Source: Streptomyces cyaneogriseus subsp. noncyanogenus
GTDB lineage: Bacteria; Actinomycetota; Actinomycetes; Streptomycetales; Streptomycetaceae
Reading direction: 5' to 3'
Assembly: GCF_000931445.1 (NCBI RefSeq)
Contig: NZ_CP010849.1
Coordinates: 868,001-932,000 of the forward strand
DNA length: 64,000 bases
Part shown: one piece after another, positions 1-7,959 of the stretch
Position numbering within the stretch: the stretch's first letter is position 1
Layout of the letters: each line of letters opens with the position of its first letter
Translations under genes and position numbers: made by a program
Notes under the pieces: generated by a model
Told to the model about the DNA's origin: nothing
The model's input: the letters and a program-made list of their open reading frames with translations, nothing else
Database searches by the model: none

Positions 1-1082
1 AGGTGTGGACGCGGCCGGGCCTGGCGGTGCGGGAGGCGGGGCCGACCCTGCACGACGCGCTCACCGCGACCGCCCTGCTGGAACACGCGCTGCGCCCGCT
101 GGCCGCGGCGCCGCCCGAGGAGGGCGTGGCCCACGCGGTCAGCGGCGGTGTCGCCGTACTGCCGGGGCTGGCGGCGCTGGAGCGGCACGGGGTTCCGCTG
201 CTGCTCACCGAGCACGGCGTCTACCTGCGCGAGCGCTACCTCGGTTACCGGACCGCGCCGTACCGCTGGCCGGTCAAGGCGGTGGTCCTGGGCTTCTTCC
301 GGCTGCTGGCGGAGGAGAGCTACCGCCGCGCGGCGCTCATCACCCCCGGCAACCGCTACAACCGGCTGTGGGAGGAGCAGGGCGGGGCCGACCCGGCGTC
401 GATCCGCACGGTCTACAACGGCGTCGACCCCGCCGCCTTCCCCCCGGCCGGGCCCGAGCCGGAGAACCTCACCCTGAGCTGGGCCGGGCGGGTCGACCCC
501 ATCAAGGACCTGGAGACCCTGATCCGCGCCTTCGCCCTGGTCCGGGCCCGACTGCCCGAGGTCCGGCTGCGGTTGTTCGGCGGGACGCCCCGGGGCGGAG
601 AGGGCTACCGGGAACGCTGCGAGGCCCTGGCCGCCGAGCTGGGGCACGCCGACGCCGTGACGTTCGAGGGGCGCGTCGAGGACATCAAGGACGCCTACGC
701 CGCCGGGAACGTCGTGATGCTCTCCAGCATCAGCGAGGGATTCCCGTTCACGCTGATCGAGGCGATGTCGTGCGGACGGGCCACCGTCTCCACGGACGTG
801 GGCGGCGTGCGGGAGGCCGTGGGCGACACCGGTCTCGTGGTGCCGCCGCGCGACCCGGACGCGATGGCCGCCGCAGCACTGGAGCTGCTGCGCGACCCGG
901 CCCGGCGCCGGGCCATGGGCGAGGCGGCCCGGCTGCGGGTCATCGAGCAGTTCACCCTGCGCCAGACCATCGACACCTTCCGCTCCATCTACCACGAACT
1001 GGCAGCGGGCACACGGCAGATGCCCGCCCGGATCGTCCTGCCCGCCCCGGCGGCCACCGGCCTGGGGAGCCTCACCGGATGA
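1..1082 (+). CDS. pelF: PelF-like GT4 glycosyltransferase, 5' end cut by window edge
   Basis: Glycosyltransferase of the GT-B, GT4 type closest to PelF, the cytosolic polymerase that builds the amino-sugar polysaccharide Pel. The frame is open from the first base. The first in-frame GTG (base 3) falls inside the N-terminal domain, so the true start lies left of the window. Visible are the C-terminal nucleotide-sugar half with GRVDPIKDLETLIRAF, LFGGTPRGGEGY and EGRVEDIKDAYAAGN, and the GT4 E-x7-E donor motif in SEGFPFTLIEAMSCGRA. The stop overlaps the next start as ATGA, so the genes are translationally coupled. Two polysaccharide-hydrolase genes follow in the same operon, which supports a Pel/galactosaminoglycan-type role. 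The exact donor sugar is inferred from the family, not shown. Confidence 0.85.
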   Translation, partial: VWTRPGLAVREAGPTLHDALTATALLEHALRPLAAAPPEEGVAHAVSGGVAVLPGLAALERHGVPLLLTEHGVYLRERYLGYRTAPYRWPVKAVVLGFFRLLAEESYRRAALITPGNRYNRLWEEQGGADPASIRTVYNGVDPAAFPPAGPEPENLTLSWAGRVDPIKDLETLIRAFALVRARLPEVRLRLFGGTPRGGEGYRERCEALAAELGHADAVTFEGRVEDIKDAYAAGNVVMLSSISEGFPFTLIEAMSCGRATVSTDVGGVREAVGDTGLVVPPRDPDAMAAAALELLRDPARRRAMGEAARLRVIEQFTLRQTIDTFRSIYHELAAGTRQMPARIVLPAPAATGLGSLTG

Positions 1083-2494
1083 GCGGGCCGATATCCCTGG
1101 AACCCGGCGGCGCCGAGCAGGAGACGCTGGCGCTGCGGCTGGCCCGGCCGCCCCGGCCCCGCCGCCGGCCCCGCTGGGCTTTGGACGACACCACCCTCAC
1201 GATCCGGCTGCCCCGGCAGGGGCCCGACGAGGAGGCCGTCAGCGCGCTCGCCGCCGAACTGGCCGACCGCATCGGCCCCGCCGTCCACCCGTACGAGGTG
1301 GCCGCGCTGCTGGAGTCGGAGGGCATGACCGCCTCCGTGATCAAGGAGCGCTACGGCCATCCGAACCTGTTCTCGCTGGCGTCCGCGCTGTACGCGCAGG
1401 TGCCCCGGACGTTTCCCGAGCCGCCGCCCGCGCCCGACCCGTGGCGGCCCGACACGGTGCGCTGCCTGCTGCGCGGGGTGCTGTTCGCGCTGCCCGCCCT
1501 GGCCTATCTGCTCACCGCCCCGCTGTGGCGGGTCGACCGGCACGCCGCCGTCCTGATCGTGGCGGGCGTCGTCTCCTGGGCGTGGGGGCAGGCGCTCGGC
1601 CACCGGGCGCACCTGCGGCTGGTGGCCGGGCGCCGGGAAGCGGCCCGCACCCTGCTGACCGGTTCGCTGCTCGGCGCGGCGGTGGCCACGGGCCTCGCCG
1701 CGCTGCCCGCCGGGGGCGGCCCCGTCACCGCGGTGGCGGCGGCTCAGTCGCTGTATCTCGCCGCGGCGGGGGTACTGCTGGTCCTGGGCCGGGAGCGGCT
1801 GCTGCTGGCCGCGCTCGGGCCGCTGATCGCCGGCGGCGCGGTGCTGCCGTGGTGGGAGCCGGGCCCGCTGCTGCGGGCGGGGCTGCCGCTGCTGGCGCTG
1901 CTGGCCACGCTCGCCGCCGCCGGAGGCGTCCTGCGGGCGGGCCTCGCCGTCCCGGCCGCCGCCGACGGGCCCCGGCCGCGCCTGCTCTCCTCGCTCCCCT
2001 ACGGTCTGTTCGGGCTGGCCGCGGCGGTCCTCGTGATGCTGGAGGGCCGGCGGGAACCGTACGCCGTGATCGCCCTGACCGTGAGCATGGGCCCGGCCGA
2101 GTGGCTGCTGTACCGCTACCGCGGCTGGTCGGTCGCCGCGCTGCGGGTCAGCGCCACACCCCGGGGGTTCCTGCTCCGCTCGGCCGCGGTCCTCGGACTG
2201 TGCGTGTCCGGATATCTCCTGCTGTTGCTCCCCCCGGCCCTGCTGACCGCCTCGGACCCGGCCGCGCTCCTGCTGCTGGCGGCCGCCCTGTGGACCGCCC
2301 TGCTGCTCCAGGCGTTCGGGGCGGCCTGGCCGCCGGCCGTGCTCTGTCTGGCGGCCGCCGCGGCTGCCGGGGCGGTCACCTGGCTGGACCTGCCGCCGGG
2401 CCCGGCCGTACTGCCGTCGGTCTGCGGGGCGGCGGCGGCCTGCCTGGCGGCCTGCGCGATCCATCTGCTCGGCAGGCCCTCCCCGCACTCCTGA
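1079..2494 (+). CDS. Polytopic membrane protein of glycan locus
   Basis: A 471-residue protein that I cannot assign to a named family. Residues 1-150 are soluble and Arg/Pro-rich, with a compact motif around HPYEVAALLESEGMTASVIK and YGHPNLFSLASALY. From about residue 155 onward there are ten to twelve Leu/Ala/Gly-rich membrane spans. Its position directly after pelF (ATGA overlap) and before sugar-nucleotide genes suggests a part in export or assembly of the polysaccharide, by analogy with the PelD/E/G membrane partners of PelF. I do not see a clear PelG or MATE signature. The function is inferred from context only. Confidence 0.7.
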   Translation: MSGPISLEPGGAEQETLALRLARPPRPRRRPRWALDDTTLTIRLPRQGPDEEAVSALAAELADRIGPAVHPYEVAALLESEGMTASVIKERYGHPNLFSLASALYAQVPRTFPEPPPAPDPWRPDTVRCLLRGVLFALPALAYLLTAPLWRVDRHAAVLIVAGVVSWAWGQALGHRAHLRLVAGRREAARTLLTGSLLGAAVATGLAALPAGGGPVTAVAAAQSLYLAAAGVLLVLGRERLLLAALGPLIAGGAVLPWWEPGPLLRAGLPLLALLATLAAAGGVLRAGLAVPAAADGPRPRLLSSLPYGLFGLAAAVLVMLEGRREPYAVIALTVSMGPAEWLLYRYRGWSVAALRVSATPRGFLLRSAAVLGLCVSGYLLLLLPPALLTASDPAALLLLAAALWTALLLQAFGAAWPPAVLCLAAAAAAGAVTWLDLPPGPAVLPSVCGAAAACLAACAIHLLGRPSPHS

Positions 2495-2576
2495 CCACCG
2501 CACGGCCGCCCCCGGGCACCGCTTCCGGGGACCCCGTGTCCTCCCCACCGCACCACCCGACGAAAGGAACCGAGAG

Positions 2577-3578
2577 TTGACCTCCGCACCGCTCGCCGCC
2601 GTCACCGGAGCCGAAGGGTTCATCGGCTCCCATCTCACCGAGGCGCTCGTCGCCTCCGGCCACCGGGTCCGGGCCATGGCCCAGTACAACTCGTTCTCCT
2701 CCTACGGCTGGCTGGAGACGCTGCCCGCCGACGTCCTGGACCAGGTGGAGATCGTCCTCGGCGACGTCCGCGACCCCGGCTCGGTGCGCGGTCTGCTCGA
2801 CGGCGCCGACTGCGCCTACCACCTGGCCGCGCTCATCGCGATCCCGTACTCCTACCAGGCCCCGCACAGCTACGTGGACACCAACGTCACCGGCACGCTC
2901 AACGTGCTGGAGGCGGTCCGGGCGCTGGGCACCCCGCGCCTGGTGCACACCTCCACCAGCGAGACCTACGGCACCGCGCAGACCGTGCCGATCACCGAGG
3001 ACCACCCCATCAACACCCAGTCGCCGTACGCCGCGTCCAAGGCCGGCGGCGACCGGCTGGCCGACAGCTACCACGCCAGCTTCGACACGCCCGTGGTGAC
3101 GCTGCGGCCGTTCAACACCTTCGGGCCGCGGCAGTCGATGCGCGCGGTGATCCCCACCGTCATCGGGCAGGTGGCGGCCGGGGAGCGCACCATCACCCTC
3201 GGCGATCTGCGCCCCACCCGGGACTTCACCTTCGTGGCGGACACCGCGCAGGCGTTCCTGGCGGTGGGTACGGCACCGGCGCAGCGGGTGGTGGGCCGCA
3301 CCTTCAACGCCGGGACGGGTGGGGAGATCTCCGTCGGCGATCTGGTCGCGCTGATCGGCAAGGTGATGGACGCGCCCCTCGACGTCCGTGCGGACCCCGC
3401 GCGTCTGCGGCCCGCCAACTCCGAGGTGATGCGGCTCGTCGCCGACGCCACCCGGCTGACCGAGGCGACCGGCTGGCGCCCGGGCCACACGCTGGAGGAG
3501 GGGCTCGCGCGGACCGTGGAGTGGTTCGGCGATCCGGCCAACCTGGCCCGCTACAAGACCGGCATCTACAACATCTGA
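2577..3578 (+). CDS. NAD-dependent 4,6-dehydratase/epimerase (LegB-like)
   Basis: Extended short-chain dehydrogenase of 333 residues acting on a nucleotide sugar. The N-terminal Rossmann motif is TGAEGFIGSHL. The catalytic region has TSTSETYG and the Y-x3-K pair in SPYAASKAGGDRL. The stretch QYNSFSSYGWLETL resembles the LegB branch of UDP-HexNAc 4,6-dehydratases, so it may make a 4-keto-6-deoxy sugar rather than simply epimerise C4. The start is TTG at 2577, chosen because GAAAGGAAC lies about seven bases upstream and the Rossmann motif begins at residue 9. It belongs to the glycan operon and precedes a sugar nucleotidyltransferase. Confidence 0.85.
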   Translation: MTSAPLAAVTGAEGFIGSHLTEALVASGHRVRAMAQYNSFSSYGWLETLPADVLDQVEIVLGDVRDPGSVRGLLDGADCAYHLAALIAIPYSYQAPHSYVDTNVTGTLNVLEAVRALGTPRLVHTSTSETYGTAQTVPITEDHPINTQSPYAASKAGGDRLADSYHASFDTPVVTLRPFNTFGPRQSMRAVIPTVIGQVAAGERTITLGDLRPTRDFTFVADTAQAFLAVGTAPAQRVVGRTFNAGTGGEISVGDLVALIGKVMDAPLDVRADPARLRPANSEVMRLVADATRLTEATGWRPGHTLEEGLARTVEWFGDPANLARYKTGIYNI

Positions 3579-3610
3579 CCCGACCGGCACGCACCCGCTG
3601 GAGGAAAGCC

Positions 3611-4324
3611 ATGCACGCAGTCATCCTTGCCGGAGGAAAAGGCGTCCGGCTGCGGCCGTACACCACCGCGCTGCCCAAGCCGCTGGTGCCCATCGGCGAC
3701 CAACACGCCATCCTGGAGATCGTGCTGCGGCAGTTGTCCACGGCCGGCTTCACCCACTGCACCATCGCCATCGGCCACCTCGGCGAGATCATCCGCGCCT
3801 ACGTCGGCGACGGCTCGCAGTGGGGCATGAACATCGACTACGCCACCGAGGAGAACCCGCTGGGCACCATGGGGCCGCTGCTCAACCTGCGCGAGCGCCT
3901 GCCGGAGAACTTCCTCGTGATGAACGGCGACGTGCTCACCGACCTGGACTACGCCGATGTGCTGCGCCGGCACGAGGCGTCGGGCGCGCCGCTGACCATC
4001 GCGACCTACGCCCGCAAGGTGCACATCGACTTCGGGGTGCTGACCACCGACCAGAGCCGGGTCGTCGCCTTCACCGAGAAGCCCAGCATCGACTACCGGG
4101 TCTCCATGGGCGTCTACGGCGTCTCCCGTGCCACCCTCGACGGCTACACGCCCGGACTGCCGCTGGGCTTCGACGAGCTGGTGCTCGACCTGCTCTCCGC
4201 CCAGCGTCCGCCGCACGCCTACGAGTTCGACGGATACTGGCTGGACATCGGCCGTCCCGACGACTATGACCGGGCCAACGCGGAGTTCACCAGCCGCAAG
4301 TCGCTGCTGCTCAAGGGAGCCTGA
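3611..4324 (+). CDS. Sugar-1-phosphate nucleotidyltransferase
   Basis: A 237-residue NTP-transferase that activates a sugar-1-phosphate to an NDP-sugar. It opens with MHAVILAGGKGVRLRPYT, the phosphate-binding G-x-G-x-R loop. It continues with TALPKPLVPIGDQ, the NGDVL metal/sugar site and the FTEKPS motif of the RmlA/GlmU-like fold. There is no C-terminal left-handed beta-helix, so it is a short monofunctional enzyme. A strong GGAGGA lies just before the ATG at 3611. Lying between two epimerase/dehydratase genes, it probably feeds the polymerase at the start of the operon. Base and sugar specificity cannot be read from the sequence. Confidence 0.88.
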   Translation: MHAVILAGGKGVRLRPYTTALPKPLVPIGDQHAILEIVLRQLSTAGFTHCTIAIGHLGEIIRAYVGDGSQWGMNIDYATEENPLGTMGPLLNLRERLPENFLVMNGDVLTDLDYADVLRRHEASGAPLTIATYARKVHIDFGVLTTDQSRVVAFTEKPSIDYRVSMGVYGVSRATLDGYTPGLPLGFDELVLDLLSAQRPPHAYEFDGYWLDIGRPDDYDRANAEFTSRKSLLLKGA

Positions 4325-4330
4325 CCTTTC

Positions 4331-5257
4331 ATGCACATCCTCGTCCTCGGTGCCACCGGTTACCTGGGCGGCCATGTCGTCGAACGGCTGCGGGCCCTGC
4401 CGGGCGCGCGGGTGTTCCTCGGCGGCCGCTCCCCCGTCGCCGACGTCACCGCCGACCTCGCCTCCGGCCGTCCCCGGGAGCTCGCGGCCGCGCTGGCCCG
4501 GGTGGCGCCGGACGCCGTCGTCAACTGCGCGGGCGCGACCGGCGGTGACGCCGTCACCCTGGCGGAGGTGAACGCCCGCGGGCCCGCCGTGCTGTGCGCG
4601 GCGCTGCGGGAGGCCGCTCCCCGGGCCCGCCTGGTGCACCTGGGCTCGGCCGCCGAGTACGGGCCCGGCACTCCCGGCCGGCCGGTGACCGAGTCCGGGG
4701 CCACCGGTCCGGCCGGCCCGTACGGCGCGACCAAGCTGGCCGGCACGGTGGCGGTCACCGCGTCGGGACTGGACGCGGTGGTGCTGAGGGTGGGCAATCC
4801 GGTGGGGCCCGGGGCCCCGCCCACGGGCCTGCCCGGCCGGGTCGCCGCGCTGCTCGCGGACGCCGGGCACGGTCCGGAGGCGACGCTGCGGCTCGGGGAC
4901 CTGTCCGCGTACCGCGACTTCGTGGACGTACGCGACGTGGCGGAGGCGGTGGCGCTGGCGGTCACCGCGCCGGGGCCGCTGCCGCCGGTCCTCAACATCG
5001 GCGGCGGCCACGCGGTCCCGGTCCGGGACCTGGTGCGGACGCTGGCGGACGCGGCCGGGTTCCGGGGCCGGATCGTGGAGGAGGGCGCGGGCGGCTCCAC
5101 GCGGTCCGCCGACGTCTCCTGGCAGTGCTCGGACATCACCGCCGCCCGCGCCGCGCTGGGCTGGCGGCCCTCGCGTTCCCTCGGCGCGTCGCTGGAGGCG
5201 CTGTGGGCGGCGGCGGGCGCACGGTCCCGCAGCGCCGAAGGGGTAGCGGCCCGGTGA
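4331..5257 (+). CDS. NAD-dependent epimerase/dehydratase
   Basis: A 308-residue extended SDR with the N-terminal nucleotide motif GATGYLGGHV, an active-site region HLGSAAEYG, and a Y-x3-K pair in GPYGATKLAG. The conserved mid-domain segment YRDFVDVRDVAEAV and the C-terminal ALGWRPSRSL are typical of UDP-sugar 4-epimerases and dTDP-4-dehydrorhamnose reductase-like enzymes. It starts six bases after the nucleotidyltransferase stop and its own stop overlaps the next GTG (5254). In the fungal galactosaminogalactan cluster a UDP-glucose 4-epimerase fills the comparable place. Whether this enzyme makes UDP-GalNAc is an inference. Confidence 0.85.
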   Translation: MHILVLGATGYLGGHVVERLRALPGARVFLGGRSPVADVTADLASGRPRELAAALARVAPDAVVNCAGATGGDAVTLAEVNARGPAVLCAALREAAPRARLVHLGSAAEYGPGTPGRPVTESGATGPAGPYGATKLAGTVAVTASGLDAVVLRVGNPVGPGAPPTGLPGRVAALLADAGHGPEATLRLGDLSAYRDFVDVRDVAEAVALAVTAPGPLPPVLNIGGGHAVPVRDLVRTLADAAGFRGRIVEEGAGGSTRSADVSWQCSDITAARAALGWRPSRSLGASLEALWAAAGARSRSAEGVAAR

Positions 5258-5916
5258 GCCTGCTGATTCCGCTGTACGTCCATCCGGCCGAGGACCCCGC
5301 CGCGTGGCACCGGCTGATCACCCGTGCCGCGCACACCTACGCCGTCGTGCTCAACCCCGCCAGCGGGCCCGGCGGCAGCCCGGACCCGGCCTTCGCCGCC
5401 GCCGCCGAAGCGCTGCGCTCGGCCGGCGCCCGGCTGCTCGGTTACGTCGACACGGACTACGGCGCGCGGGACCCGGCCGACGTCGTCGCCGATCTGCGCC
5501 GGCACCGGGAGTGGTACGGCGTGGACGGCTGCTTCCTGGACCGGGTGACCGCCGCGCCGGACGGGCTGCCGGCCTGCCGCCGCCTGGTGCGGTCCGTGCG
5601 CCGGCTCGGTGCCGCGCCCGTCGTCCTCAACCCGGGGGTCCACCCCGCTCCCGGCTATGCGCGGCTCGCCGATCTGACCGTCACCTTCGAGGGCCACTGG
5701 TCCCAGTACGTGGCGGCGTTCAGCCGCCCAGCTTGGGCCACCCGGCAGCCGCCCGAGCGGCTGTGTCATCTGGTCTACGGGGTGCCCGAGCTGCTGGTGC
5801 CGCTCGCCGTGCGCACCGCGCGCGAGCGGGGCGCGGCCGTGTGCGGGCCGGTGACGGGCGAACCGCCCAACCCCTGGGCCCGGCTGACCCCCGCGCTGGC
5901 CGAGGCGGAGCAGTGA
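5254..5916 (+). CDS. Spherulation-specific family 4 (GH135/Sph3-like) protein
   Basis: A 220-residue TIM-barrel protein of the spherulin-4 family, whose fungal member Sph3 (GH135) cleaves N-acetylgalactosamine-containing polymer. Family features are the opening LLIPLYVHPAEDPAAW, VVLNPASGPG, GYVDTDYGARDPADV with its acidic residues, and GVDGCFLDRV. No signal peptide is visible, so it would act in the cytoplasm or at the membrane unless the start is misplaced. The GTG start at 5254 overlaps the previous stop and the downstream GTG overlaps its own TGA. It is paired directly with a GH114 gene, a combination also known from the fungal galactosaminogalactan cluster. Confidence 0.8.
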   Translation: MSLLIPLYVHPAEDPAAWHRLITRAAHTYAVVLNPASGPGGSPDPAFAAAAEALRSAGARLLGYVDTDYGARDPADVVADLRRHREWYGVDGCFLDRVTAAPDGLPACRRLVRSVRRLGAAPVVLNPGVHPAPGYARLADLTVTFEGHWSQYVAAFSRPAWATRQPPERLCHLVYGVPELLVPLAVRTARERGAAVCGPVTGEPPNPWARLTPALAEAEQ

Positions 5917-6704
5917 GGCGGCTCGCGGTGGCCGTGGCGGTCGCCCTGTCCCTGGTGGCGGCCCTCGCCGGGTGCTCCGGCGGCGGGGATTCCGGCCCCG
6001 GCGGCACATGGTGGCGGCCGCATCCCGGACTGGCCTGGCAGTGGCAGCTGGACGGCAAGGTCGATCCGTCCGTCGACGTGCCCGTCTACGACATCGACGG
6101 CTTCGAGAGCAGCGCCGCGGACGTCGCCCGCCTGCACCGGGACGGACGCAAGGTGATCTGCTACGTCAACGTCGGCGCCTGGGAGGACTTCCGCCCCGAC
6201 CGGGACGCCTTCCCCCGCTCGGTGCTGGGCGGGCCCAACGGCTGGCGGGGGGAGCGCTGGCTGGACATCCGTCAGACCCGGGCGCTGCGTCCCGTCATGG
6301 AACGCCGGTTCGACATGTGCCGGGACAAGGGATTCGACGCGGTGGAACCGGATCTGGTCGAGGGCTACTCCCATGACACCGGCTTCCCTCTCACCGCCCG
6401 CGACCAGCTCCGCTACAACCGCATGATCGCGGAGATCGCGCACGAGCGCGGCCTGTCGGTGGGCCTGAAGAACGACCTGCCCCAGATCCCGGAGCTGGTG
6501 GACGACTTCGACTTCGCGGTCAACGAGGAGTGCGCGCAGTACGGCGAGTGCGCCCTGCTCGCACCGTTCGTCGCGGCCGGCAAGGCGGTCTTCCACGTGG
6601 AGTACGCGCGGCCCACCGCCGACTTCTGTCCCCTGGCCCGGAAGCTGCGGCTTTCGTCGATGCTCAAGAAGCCGGAACTGGACGTGTGGCGCAAGCCCTG
6701 CTGA
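5913..6704 (+). CDS. GH114 endo-alpha-1,4-polygalactosaminidase lipoprotein
   Basis: A 263-residue secreted lipoprotein. The N terminus VRRLAVAVAVALSLVAALAGC is a signal peptide with the lipobox LAGC, so it should be anchored outside the membrane. The mature domain matches GH114 (Ega3 and the PelA hydrolase relatives): WQWQLDGKVD, YDIDGFES, KVICYVNVGAWEDFRPD, WLDIRQ, the acidic strand end FDAVEPDLVEGY and GLKNDLPQI, finishing with NEECAQYGEC. The family cuts alpha-1,4-linked galactosamine polymers. As the last gene of the glycan operon it is suited to trimming or release of the exported polymer. The start is the GTG overlapping the previous stop. Confidence 0.88.
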   Translation: MRRLAVAVAVALSLVAALAGCSGGGDSGPGGTWWRPHPGLAWQWQLDGKVDPSVDVPVYDIDGFESSAADVARLHRDGRKVICYVNVGAWEDFRPDRDAFPRSVLGGPNGWRGERWLDIRQTRALRPVMERRFDMCRDKGFDAVEPDLVEGYSHDTGFPLTARDQLRYNRMIAEIAHERGLSVGLKNDLPQIPELVDDFDFAVNEECAQYGECALLAPFVAAGKAVFHVEYARPTADFCPLARKLRLSSMLKKPELDVWRKPC

Positions 6705-6705
6705 C

Positions 6706-6740
6706 CTGCCGGGGCCGGCCCGGCCCCGGTCCGGCGGCAG
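6706..6740. terminator. Hairpin between convergent genes
   Basis: A nested inverted repeat lies between the glycan operon and the oppositely oriented TetR gene. The outer arms CTGCC/GGCAG enclose inner arms GGGGCC (6711-6716) and GGCCCC (6722-6727) around a five-base loop. There is no U tract, as is common in Streptomyces. The site could serve both converging transcripts. Confidence 0.5.
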
Positions 6741-6759
6741 GGGCGTGCGGCGGCGGCCG

Positions 6760-7425
6760 TCAGGCGGTGGCTCCGGAGGCAATCTCGGTCATCACCTGCG
6801 CCCGCGCCCGTCCCACCGTCTCCGCCGGATCGGCCCCCCGCTGGAGGCAGGGCAGGGTCAGGAGCCACCAGTCGGTGAGGCGGTGGCTGATGTTCTGGGG
6901 GCCTTCCAGGGCCTCGGTGAGGGTGCACAGGCCGAAGAAGGCGCGGACCAGGGTCCGGGCGGTGGGGGCGGGACGGACCTGGCGGGCGAGGTGCCCGGCG
7001 GTCCGGGCCTGTGCGAGGAGCCGGGTGGTGGCGGTGGTCCACAGGGCGAAGGGATCGGGGAGCGGGGCGTCGATGATGTCGCGTTCCGCCCACAGGCGCG
7101 CCCCGGCGCGCGTGAGGGTGTCCTCGGCGAGGGCGCGGGCGATCTCGTAGCTGAGGGCGACCAGGCGCTCCAGGGGTGGCACGGCGGGGTTCGCGTACCG
7201 TGCGGCCAGGCCCGGCCAGGTGGCGAACCGGTCCCGGACCACGGCGAGGGCGAGCCCCTCCTTGCTGGCGTAGTGGAAGTAGACGGAGCCGCTGGTCCGG
7301 CCCGATCTGACACTGACGTCGTTGACGCTGGTTCCGGCGTACCCCTGTTCGGCGAAGAGGCAGGCGGCTGCCTCCAGAAGAGACCTGCGGGTTGCCCTCG
7401 CCCGTTCCTGCACCGTGCTGTCCAC
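6760..7425 (-). CDS. TetR-family regulator, gamma-butyrolactone-receptor-like (ScbR/ArpA type)
   Basis: A 221-residue DNA-binding repressor. The N-terminal TetR helix-turn-helix is clear (RRSLLEAAACLFAEQGYAG, then SGSVYFHYASKEGLAL). The ligand domain follows the pattern of the autoregulator-receptor group (RLVALSYEIARAL, ALEGPQNISHRLTDWWLLTL). Receptors of this group bind gamma-butyrolactones and gate secondary-metabolite clusters, so it may control the neighbouring NRPS/PKS genes; that link is inference. The start is GTG at 7425 with only a weak purine stretch (GAACGAAG) upstream. No butenolide or butyrolactone synthase (AfsA type) is in the window. Confidence 0.82.
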   Translation of the reverse strand: MDSTVQERARATRRSLLEAAACLFAEQGYAGTSVNDVSVRSGRTSGSVYFHYASKEGLALAVVRDRFATWPGLAARYANPAVPPLERLVALSYEIARALAEDTLTRAGARLWAERDIIDAPLPDPFALWTTATTRLLAQARTAGHLARQVRPAPTARTLVRAFFGLCTLTEALEGPQNISHRLTDWWLLTLPCLQRGADPAETVGRARAQVMTEIASGATA

Positions 7426-7457
7426 CTTCGTTCAGCGTTGCGGCCTGACGTCCGGAA

Positions 7458-7488
7458 AATGTAGTGCGCCCGCGTACGCCGGGGACAA
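7458..7488 (-). promoter_or_regulatory. Possible promoter of the TetR gene
   Basis: On the minus strand a TTGTCC (7488-7483) and a TACATT (7463-7458) are separated by 19 bases. They lie about 35 bases upstream of the TetR GTG, in a locally AT-richer stretch. The spacing is long, so this is tentative. Confidence 0.3.
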
Positions 7489-7520
7489 ATAGACGGCTTA
7501 CGCGCGCATAAAGGGCACAT

Positions 7521-7535
7521 TTCATCGAATATGAA
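7521..7535. promoter_or_regulatory. Palindrome upstream of TetR gene, candidate operator
   Basis: The perfect inverted repeat TTCAT-CGAAT-ATGAA sits in an AT-rich island about 95 bases before the TetR start and 425 bases before the HAD start. TetR-type autoregulators usually bind such palindromes beside their own gene. It does not closely match the ARE sequences I remember, so the assignment to this regulator is a guess. Confidence 0.35.
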
Positions 7536-7959
7536 CGCTTGCAGGTGATTTGACGCCCATTTTCGGCGTGGCCCCTGGCTTCGGCCCGCCCGCGCGTTAC
7601 CCGGAGTGGAGCATTCCGGGTTGCCTCCCGAATCTGACTCAACTTCTCGTCGTCCGCGCACCGTTGACCGGCCGCCGGAGCGGCGGGCGCCCGCGCTCGG
7701 GCGACCGCTCCCTACACCCGCCGCCAGCCCCTGTCGAGCACTCGAAGTGATGATTGCCTGACGCTGAGTAGCGAAAATAACGTAGTGATCGCGATGTTTC
7801 CCGTTTGAGGCGGAATGCCCGAACTGCGGGCAGCCGTCGTCAGGCGCGACGCCGGAGGGACGTGCGGTCCCCGAGCGTCCGGCACCGGGAAGCCGCCTCA
7901 CCCACCCGCTCCGCGGTCCCGCCACGAGCACGACCGCCCCTCCCCCCGCGAGGCCCACC

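Larger units (their letters stand above)
7426..7959. other. 534-base intergenic region between divergent TetR and HAD genes
   Basis: No convincing coding potential was found on either strand. The part nearest the TetR gene (7450-7555) and a second patch at 7745-7810 are visibly richer in A and T than the surrounding DNA, which fits divergent promoters. The candidate promoter and palindrome are listed separately. The middle part (7560-7740) holds nothing I can name. Confidence 0.5.
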
